From positions 1 through 64,000 of the forward strand of contig CAJXLJ010000005.1 in assembly GCA_913055785.1 (NCBI GenBank): 64,000 bases of DNA, in the 5' to 3' direction. The notes under the pieces are model-generated. The model searched no databases and was not told the origin of the DNA. It saw only the letters and a program-made list of their open reading frames with translations. Source of the stretch: an uncultured Parvularculaceae bacterium (GTDB lineage Bacteria; Pseudomonadota; Alphaproteobacteria; Caulobacterales; Parvularculaceae). Position 1 is the stretch's first letter. Each line of letters opens with the position of its first letter. This document shows positions 57,224 through 64,000 of the stretch, piece by piece. The position numbers and the translations under genes are program-made.

Positions 57224-57787
57224 TCAACGGCCGCCGCCCAGGCCGCCCCCCTCCTCGCCGTCGTCCCACCGGAAAAACGTATAGGAAAGGGTAATCGTCT
57301 GGACATCATCGAGATTCTTGTCGTCCGCGAGGGCCGGATCGACAAAAAAGGTGACCGGCATTGAAACCTTTTCCCCAGGGGCCAGCGTCTGCTCTGTGAA
57401 ACAGAAGCACTCGATTTTCTTGAAATAGATCCCCGCCTTGGCCGGCGAGACATTGTAGGTCGCCCGGCCGGTAATCGGCTTGTCGGTCAGGTTCTCGGCC
57501 TCGTAAAAGGCGAGCCCTGTCTCGCCGATCTGCAGCGTTTGCGCGGTCTGCTCCGGCTTGAAGCGCCAGGCGAGCCCCTGGTTCACCGTCCCGTCGAACC
57601 GCACGGTGATATCGCGCTCAACCGAATGCGACGCGCCGGCGTCCGCCCGGCCGGTGACCCCGCCCCAGCCGGTCACCTGGCAGAAGGCGCGATAGGCAGG
57701 AACCGCCGCGAACGACATGCCGACCATGCCGACAACCACGCAGGCGACGATGATAGCGGTCTTTTTATTCTTCGATGCGACGGACAT
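57224..57787 (-). CDS. ctaG: Cytochrome c oxidase assembly protein Cox11/CtaG
   Basis: 187 aa with one N-terminal helix (residues 8-28) and an immunoglobulin-like copper-binding domain. The segments VPAYRAFCQVTGWGG, NVSPAKAGIYFKKIECFCFTEQTL (the CFCF copper ligands) and PVTFFVDPAL are diagnostic. Cox11 delivers copper to the CuB site in CtaD. It stands between ctaE and the small membrane gene, all on the minus strand. A Gly-rich C-terminal tail (GEEGGGLGGGR) is present. Confidence 0.96.
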   Translation of the reverse strand: MSVASKNKKTAIIVACVVVGMVGMSFAAVPAYRAFCQVTGWGGVTGRADAGASHSVERDITVRFDGTVNQGLAWRFKPEQTAQTLQIGETGLAFYEAENLTDKPITGRATYNVSPAKAGIYFKKIECFCFTEQTLAPGEKVSMPVTFFVDPALADDKNLDDVQTITLSYTFFRWDDGEEGGGLGGGR

Positions 57788-57802
57788 AAGAAAGCCCTCC
57801 GG

Positions 57803-57985
57803 TCAGAAACTGCGCTCGGCGACGGCGCCGCCAATCCGCAGGATCGTTACGAGGAAGACGAGAATAATGAACGCGCCGAGCGCCAGCGCGATGGCGATGT
57901 TGCGCTGACCGCGTTTCTTCTTCTCCTCGGGAGAAAGACCGTATGCGGACGGCGACGGCGTATTGGCGTTCTGTGGTTCAGCCAT
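57803..57985 (-). CDS. Small single-helix membrane protein (CoxF-like position)
   Basis: 60 aa with a basic patch ([12 protein letters not shown]) and one helix ([20 protein letters not shown]). Its place between ctaB and ctaG, eight-base overlap with the ctaB 3' end, and composition fit the small CoxF-type proteins found at this position in alphaproteobacteria. Short genes like this are often missed. Function is unproven. Confidence 0.75.
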   Translation of the reverse strand: MAEPQNANTPSPSAYGLSPEEKKKRGQRNIAIALALGAFIILVFLVTILRIGGAVAERSF

Positions 57986-58886
57986 GAAGCCCCGCCAGCT
58001 GTTCGATCAGGATCGCGGCGAAAAGCGCGAAAAGGTAGAGAATGGAAAAGGCGAAGAGCTGTTTCGCCGATCCGAAATCGTCGTCCGCGGCCTTGAGGAC
58101 CCGCCAGGAAAGACCAATGAACACAGCGCCGAAAGAGGCCGCGACGGCCAGATAAATCAGCCCCGCCATGCCGACGACATAGGGCGCAAGCCCGGCGACG
58201 GCGAGGATCAGCGCATAGCCGAAAATCTGCCGGCGGGTCGAGCGCCCGCCCCTGACGACCGGCATCATCGGCACGCCGGCGCGTTCGTAATCGCCGCTTT
58301 TAAAAAGCGCGAGCGCCCAGAAATGCGGCGGCGTCCACAGGAAAATGATCGCGAAGAGAACCCACGCCTCCAAAGGCGCGTCGCCCGAGACCGCCGCCCA
58401 TCCAACCACCGGCGGCAAGGCGCCTGCGGCGCCGCCGATCACGATGTTCTGCGGCGTCAGCCGTTTCAGCCACATCGAATAAATGACCACGTAAAAAAAG
58501 ATCGTGAAAGCGAGCAGACCGGCGGCGACATAGTTCGAGGCCAGCGCCAGCAGAAAAACCGACAGGATGGATAAAAAACCGCCGAACGCCGCCGCTTCCG
58601 CTCTCGGCACCAGGCCGGACGGAATCGGGCGGCGCGCCGTGCGCGTCATCACGGCGTCAATGTCCGCGTCCCACCACATGTTGAGCGCGCCCGATGCGCC
58701 GGCGCCGACCGCGATGGCCAACAGCGCGATAGCGGCGAGCGCCGGGTGCAGCGATCCGGGCGCGGCGACCATGCCGACCAGCGCGGTGAAGATCACCAGC
58801 GACATGACGCGCGGCTTTAGCAGCGCGAAATAATCGCGCGGGCCGGCAACTGAGAATTGAGTGCTGTCCATAGCGGCGTCGCTCAT
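57978..58886 (-). CDS. ctaB: Heme o synthase (protoheme IX farnesyltransferase)
   Basis: 302 aa, nine predicted helices, of the UbiA superfamily. The prenyl-diphosphate binding motif reads [19 protein letters not shown] (about residue 65), and [19 protein letters not shown] follows. It farnesylates heme b to heme o, a step toward heme a for CtaD. It is separated from ctaD by the two small paralogous membrane genes and two terminators, so it may have its own promoter. Confidence 0.96.
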   Translation of the reverse strand: MSDAAMDSTQFSVAGPRDYFALLKPRVMSLVIFTALVGMVAAPGSLHPALAAIALLAIAVGAGASGALNMWWDADIDAVMTRTARRPIPSGLVPRAEAAAFGGFLSILSVFLLALASNYVAAGLLAFTIFFYVVIYSMWLKRLTPQNIVIGGAAGALPPVVGWAAVSGDAPLEAWVLFAIIFLWTPPHFWALALFKSGDYERAGVPMMPVVRGGRSTRRQIFGYALILAVAGLAPYVVGMAGLIYLAVAASFGAVFIGLSWRVLKAADDDFGSAKQLFAFSILYLFALFAAILIEQLAGLHG

Positions 58887-58969
58887 GAGGCGGCTTATGC
58901 CCCATGAGCCATCTTATGAGAAGGCCGCGCAGGTTGGAACCGCCGCGGCGGAGCGCCGCAAAAGCCCCT

Positions 58970-59341
58970 CTAGCGGCTGAGAATCGACCTCAGGCCGAAC
59001 AGGACCAAAATCAGCAGCATGAACGCCATGAAATAGCCGAGCAAGTTGCCGGCGGTCAGGTCCATGAACTGGCCGAGGCTGGCGTTGAACTGGCTGACCA
59101 TGCGCCCGCCGGTAACCGTCCCGCCCTCCGGCGTCGGCCCGGCGAATAGATTGCGCAAATAGCCGCCGATGGCGAATAACGTCAGCGCCATAAGCGTCAT
59201 CGACCCGATCTGCGTGCCCCGGCGCATCATCAAGGCGGCGACAATCACCGAACCGAACGCGATCAGCAGTGAAATCCAGTCTCCGTGCAAAAACGTGGCG
59301 CGCAAAATCGCCAGCATCTCATTCAATAATTCGGCAAGCAT
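58970..59341 (-). CDS. Small polytopic membrane protein, paralogue 2 of a tandem pair
   Basis: 123 aa with hydrophobic segments near residues 22-38 (ISLLIAFGSVIVAALMM), 44-62 and 95-120. It shares with the gene just upstream the aligned blocks FLxGDW near residue 18, an MR-x-x-TQI/GQI turn, an LMAL/LLAM helix and GY-x5-F-x2-(I/L)VLF near the end. Unknown family; a weak resemblance to TrbC/VirB2-like pilins is noted, not claimed. It lies between ctaD and ctaB on the same strand and is followed by an 83-base gap before ctaB. Confidence 0.65.
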   Translation of the reverse strand: MLAELLNEMLAILRATFLHGDWISLLIAFGSVIVAALMMRRGTQIGSMTLMALTLFAIGGYLRNLFAGPTPEGGTVTGGRMVSQFNASLGQFMDLTAGNLLGYFMAFMLLILVLFGLRSILSR

Positions 59342-59397
59342 CGAACCCCTCCGACGTAACTAACCCCAGTCCGCGGCCCCTTCGCTGAACAAAGAAG

Positions 59398-59422
59398 GCC
59401 GGCGCGCCGCGGACGCGCCGGC
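59398..59422 (-). terminator. Terminator after paralogue 1
   Basis: GCCGGCGCG pairs with CGCGCCGGC around a seven-base loop; on the minus strand it is followed by CTTCTTTG. It lies about 26 bases past the stop of the gene ending at 59448 and separates the two tandem paralogues. Confidence 0.7.
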
Positions 59423-59447
59423 TTTCCAGATCGTCAAAAAGCGTAGC

Positions 59448-59807
59448 CTAGTTGCGGAAAACCAGCGACTTGGCGATGAACAGGACAACGATCGCAACGG
59501 CGAAAGTCACCAGATAGCCGACGAGAGAAGTACCCGTCATCGCGCCAAGAGACTCCCAGCCCGCGTTCAAACCGTTCATATAAGTCGCCGGATCGGACGG
59601 CGCATCGCTCGTCGCCCCGCCGTAAATGATCCAGATCGCGCCGAGCGCAACCATCGCCAGCAGGCTCACGCACAGGATCTGCCCGACATTGCGCATGGCG
59701 AAAACGCCGATCAGCGCCGCCACTACGGCCATGCCGGTAAAGGTCCAGTCGCCGCTCAAGAACATCGACTCGGCAACGGCCCGAATTTCACTAATCATAC
59801 CTTCCAT
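59448..59807 (-). CDS. Small polytopic membrane protein, paralogue 1 of a tandem pair
   Basis: 119 aa from the ATG at 59807; a GTG six codons upstream gives a longer form. Three hydrophobic segments (about residues 22-42, 44-62 and 92-115). The FLSGDW motif near residue 17 and the C-terminal GYLVTFAVAIVVLFIAKSL match the next gene, so the two are paralogues. No known family. It sits between two terminators (59398-59422 and 59917-59944), so it is transcribed independently of ctaD, from a promoter in the AT-rich stretch 59808-59880. Function unknown. Confidence 0.65.
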   Translation of the reverse strand: MEGMISEIRAVAESMFLSGDWTFTGMAVVAALIGVFAMRNVGQILCVSLLAMVALGAIWIIYGGATSDAPSDPATYMNGLNAGWESLGAMTGTSLVGYLVTFAVAIVVLFIAKSLVFRN

Positions 59808-59916
59808 GGAATCGCCCCTATTCACTTGGTTAACTTAACCCCTGCCGAAGGTTAACGATATTTTCACGGCGCCGTCACGCTGCGTTGCAGCATTTTTTGA
59901 GCGCCAGTGAAATCAT

Positions 59917-59944
59917 AAAAAACCCGCCGATTTCTCGGCGGGTT
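59917..59944 (-). terminator. ctaD terminator
   Basis: AACCCGCCGA pairs with TCGGCGGGTT around a four-base loop (GAAA on the minus strand) and is followed by TTTTATG. It lies about 30 bases after the ctaD stop. Confidence 0.9.
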
Positions 59945-59972
59945 ATTCGCGCGTAAGTTGAAACAGCCCAAA

Positions 59973-61643
<1,671 letters not shown>

Positions 61644-61656
61644 TCAAAATCCTTTT

Positions 61657-62802
61657 CTAGCGCGCCGCAGCGGCGGCGGCGTCGGCCATGCGAACGGCGC
61701 CGGCGTCGCCGCAGAGCGGTTCGGCGGCGAGTTCTTCCGGCGTGCGTTCCAGTCCGAATTCGGTTTGCTTGTCCCGCACCCAGCCGCAGAAGGCCTCACG
61801 CGAGACCACTTCGACGGCGATCGGCATGAAGGAATGCTTGATGCCGCAGATTTCAGAACACTGGCCGTAATAAACGCCCTCGCGATCCGCCTTGAACCAT
61901 GTTTCATTGATGCGGCCCGGCACGGCGTCGATCTTGATCGCAAAGGCCGGCATCGCCCAGGAGTGGATCACGTCGCTCGCCGTGACGATCACGCGCACTG
62001 TCTCGCCCACCGGCACCAGGACGCGGTTATCAACCTCGAGCTTGCGCAACATCAGATCGCTGACCTGGTCGTCGGGAAGCATATTCGAGAAATATTCAAT
62101 GTCGCCGTAATCGGGATAGGTATAGGTCCAGTTCCACTGATTGCCGGTGACCTTGAGCGTCACCGACGGCGCCAGCACGATGTCGCCGCGATTGTCGATC
62201 GAGCGTCCGCCGCGAATGATGACGCGGTCGCCCGCGGAAGGCGGCGTGTTGAACGTGACCGTCACTTCAGCATCGCCCAGACCGGCGACGCGATAATCGG
62301 ACCGGCGCTTCAAGACGCGCTCGCCAGCGGCGTCAGCAAGGATGACCTGCAAATGATCCGGGCGCGAAATCATGCGCCCCTCGGAAAAGTCATTGGCGAA
62401 AACGAATTCCGTCGTCGCGCCGTCCGCCTCAACAACAACCTGTTTGCCGTCCGGTTGCACGCCTTCCTTGTAAAGGAGGTCAAAGGAGAAGATCGCAATA
62501 AACAGCAGGATCAGGATCGGGCCGGCCGTCCAGATTACCTCGACCAGCGTATTGTGGCTGAATTTGCGCGGCTCCGGATTGGCTTTGGCGTTGTAGCGAA
62601 TAACCACCCAGATCAGGAGCGCCAGCACAAACAGGCTGATTCCGGTGATGACCGGCATCAGGACAATGTTGTGGAAAAAATGAACTTCCTCGGCGAGCGC
62701 CGAATTCGCCGGCTGCATGGCGATCCCGCCCGGCGTCATTGCGTTCGCGGCGGCGGCCGCCCAAACGCCAAGTCCCGTCATTGCTGCGATCAGTTTATGC
62801 AT
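61657..62802 (-). CDS. ctaC: Cytochrome c oxidase subunit II
   Basis: 381 aa from the start MHKLIAAMTG; a longer frame (to 63066) has no family N-terminus. A signal peptide and two helices precede the periplasmic CuA domain, whose ligands are in VIHSWAMPAF and GQCSEICGIKHSFM. About 90 extra residues (near 110-190) lie between the helices and the CuA domain (DDFS-like EFVFANDFSEGRMISRP to SIDNRGDIV), longer than in E. coli-like forms. First gene of the oxidase cluster, divergent from tldD. Confidence 0.96.
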   Translation of the reverse strand: MHKLIAAMTGLGVWAAAAANAMTPGGIAMQPANSALAEEVHFFHNIVLMPVITGISLFVLALLIWVVIRYNAKANPEPRKFSHNTLVEVIWTAGPILILLFIAIFSFDLLYKEGVQPDGKQVVVEADGATTEFVFANDFSEGRMISRPDHLQVILADAAGERVLKRRSDYRVAGLGDAEVTVTFNTPPSAGDRVIIRGGRSIDNRGDIVLAPSVTLKVTGNQWNWTYTYPDYGDIEYFSNMLPDDQVSDLMLRKLEVDNRVLVPVGETVRVIVTASDVIHSWAMPAFAIKIDAVPGRINETWFKADREGVYYGQCSEICGIKHSFMPIAVEVVSREAFCGWVRDKQTEFGLERTPEELAAEPLCGDAGAVRMADAAAAAAR

Positions 62803-62900
62803 TGTCGCTCCCGCGCCAAATCGTCCGTTTTTTCGCGACGCCGGCCAATGTCCCGCCGGCTTTTTAACAGAGGCGGAACGGCTTGCGCCGCCTCGGGCGC

Positions 62901-62930
62901 TCGATACGCTCAAGCCCCTGCCCCAGTCAA
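62901..62930 (-). promoter_or_regulatory. Possible ctaC promoter
   Basis: Read on the minus strand, TTGACT (62925-62930) and TATCGA (62901-62906) are spaced 18 bases. The predicted start would give a leader of about 90 bases before the ctaC ATG. Other weak matches exist, so confidence is low. Confidence 0.35.
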
Positions 62931-63053
62931 ATTTTCCCGCCCGCTTATAGGCCGCCTCAAACCGCTCCGTCATCGCGGCCCGCATGGAAAAATGGTCGCA
63001 GGACCAGCCGCCGCGCCATTGCCCGCCGCCGCGCGGAGCCTTAAGTCTGCCCC

Positions 63054-64000
63054 ATGACCGAATCATATTTCTTCTCCCGCACCGATCTGGACCGCGCCCG
63101 CGTCGAAGGGCTTGTGAATGACGCCCTAAAGGACGCCGACGACGGCGAGCTTTATCTCGAATACGCCCAGTCCGAAGCGTTCGTGTTCGACGACAACCGG
63201 CTCAAGACCGCCAGTTTCAATGTCGATCAGGGCTTCGGCCTCCGGGCCGTTTGCGGCGAATCAACCGGCTACGCGCACGCGTCAGAGCTTTCCGAGGCGG
63301 CCCTCAAGCGTGCCGGCTCGGCGGTGCAGGCGGTGAAATCCGGCAAGGGCGGCGCGCTTGCCGACGGCCCGGCGCGCACCAACGCACGGCTCTATCCGGA
63401 CGAAAACCCGCTCGGCGACATGGATTTCGAGGCCAAGACCCGGCTTCTCGCCGATATTAACGATTACGCGCGCTCGAAAGATCCGCGCGTGCGGCAGGTT
63501 TCCGCCTCCCTTTCCGGCGAGTGGTCGGCGGTCGAGATCGTGCGCCCGGGCGGCGAGGTGATCCGCGATTTCCGCCCGCTCGTGCGGCTCAACGTCTCCG
63601 TCACCGCCGGCGACGGAGGCCGGCAGGAATCCGGCAGCCACGGCGCCGGCGGGCGCGAGGGCTACGGGCGGTTCATCGCCGCCGACGCCTGGCAGGCCCA
63701 GGTCGACGAAGCCCTGCGTCAGGCGCTCGTCAACCTCGAGGCGGAAGCGGCCCCGGCCGGCGAGATGGAAGTGGTGCTCGGGCCGGGCTGGACCGGGGTT
63801 CTCCTTCATGAAGCGGTCGGCCACGGGCTCGAAGGCGATTTCAACCGCAAGAAGACGTCGGCGTTCGCCGACCGCATCGGCGAACGGGTCGCCGCGCCGG
63901 GGGTTACGGTCGTCGATGACGGCACGATCGAGGGACGGCGCGGTTCGCTCACCGTCGACGATGAAGGAACGCCGACCTCGCGCACGGTGCTGATCGAAGA
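63054..64000 (+). CDS. tldD: Metalloprotease TldD (partial, C-terminus outside window)
   Basis: The first 315 residues of TldD are visible; the gene runs off the right edge. It has the HExxxH-type zinc motif VLLHEAVGHGLEGD (about residue 250) and early DDGELYLEYAQSEAFVFDD and VDQGFGLRAVCGESTGYAHAS blocks typical of TldD. TldD pairs with TldE (PmbA) to process modified peptides and toxins such as CcdA-like antidotes. The ATG at 63054 fits the family start; it is divergent from ctaC. Confidence 0.93.
   Translation, partial: MTESYFFSRTDLDRARVEGLVNDALKDADDGELYLEYAQSEAFVFDDNRLKTASFNVDQGFGLRAVCGESTGYAHASELSEAALKRAGSAVQAVKSGKGGALADGPARTNARLYPDENPLGDMDFEAKTRLLADINDYARSKDPRVRQVSASLSGEWSAVEIVRPGGEVIRDFRPLVRLNVSVTAGDGGRQESGSHGAGGREGYGRFIAADAWQAQVDEALRQALVNLEAEAAPAGEMEVVLGPGWTGVLLHEAVGHGLEGDFNRKKTSAFADRIGERVAAPGVTVVDDGTIEGRRGSLTVDDEGTPTSRTVLIE

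Noticed and set aside
58944..58959. Short GC hairpin between paralogue 2 and ctaB as a terminator
   Set aside because: Only a six-base stem and no T-run.
62842..62870. GCCGGC...GCCGGC followed by T-run between ctaC and tldD as a terminator
   Set aside because: No gene ends just upstream on the plus strand, so a terminator has no obvious purpose there.

Overview
The window is a GC-rich, densely packed chromosomal segment of an alphaproteobacterium. Support comes from the RegB/RegA redox pair beside Sco1/SenC, a DUF3035 (BamF-type) lipoprotein, a DUF1674 (SDHAF4-like) protein, the order ctaC-ctaD-ctaB-ctaG-ctaE-DUF983-surf1, a two-domain dCTP deaminase and a CIRCE-controlled groESL. The mix (exosortase, TipF-like EAL protein, PHA depolymerase, aa3 oxidase) fits a free-living, probably marine, Caulobacterales/Parvularculales-like organism; that placement is inference. 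No rRNA, tRNA, CRISPR array, transposase or phage gene was seen.

Layout. 1-12.6 kb: mostly minus-strand housekeeping genes (nitroreductase fragment, mutL, bamF-like, lspA-ileS, ribF, a HAD hydrolase, a TipF-like degenerate EAL protein, an OmpA-type lipoprotein). 12.7-14.5 kb: an ArsR/SdpI pair converging on a lipoprotein with a metallopeptidase motif. 14.7-16.9 kb: CIRCE, groES, groEL and terminator. 16.9-19.1 kb: a compositionally different two-gene cassette, TrmB-like regulator plus S41 peptidase, behind a perfect AT-rich inverted repeat. 19.3-30.6 kb: fused exosortase/EpsI, dcd, apaG, trkH, a YpfJ-type peptidase, an unknown exported protein, an ABC-2 exporter, a thermonuclease, a small membrane protein, DUF1674 and htpX. 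30.6-31.5 kb: an AT-rich orphan membrane protein. 31.5-38.5 kb: ogt and then a cell-envelope glycan cluster (GT2, DUF354, flippase-like protein, two polytopic GT-C type proteins). 38.6-43.1 kb: motA-motB converging on polA. 43.2-46 kb: methyltransferase, small membrane protein, phaZ. 46.2-48.8 kb: sco1 divergent from regB-regA. 49-53.9 kb: M16 peptidase and a second MotA/OmpA-type pair. 54.4-62.8 kb: the aa3 cytochrome c oxidase locus on the minus strand. 63.05 kb to the edge: tldD, truncated by the window.

How the parts work together. Sco1, Cox11, heme o synthase, SURF1 and subunits I-III form a complete aa3 oxidase assembly set, and the nearby RegB/RegA pair is of the family that senses respiratory redox state. 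The glycan cluster could make or decorate a surface polysaccharide or lipid-linked sugar, and the exosortase implies that sorted surface proteins are encoded elsewhere.

The least explained items are: two tandem paralogous small membrane proteins (119 and 123 aa) inserted between ctaD and ctaB; the TrmB-S41 cassette; the AT-rich orphan at 30.6 kb; and a family of four convergent gene pairs that each overlap by exactly four bases.
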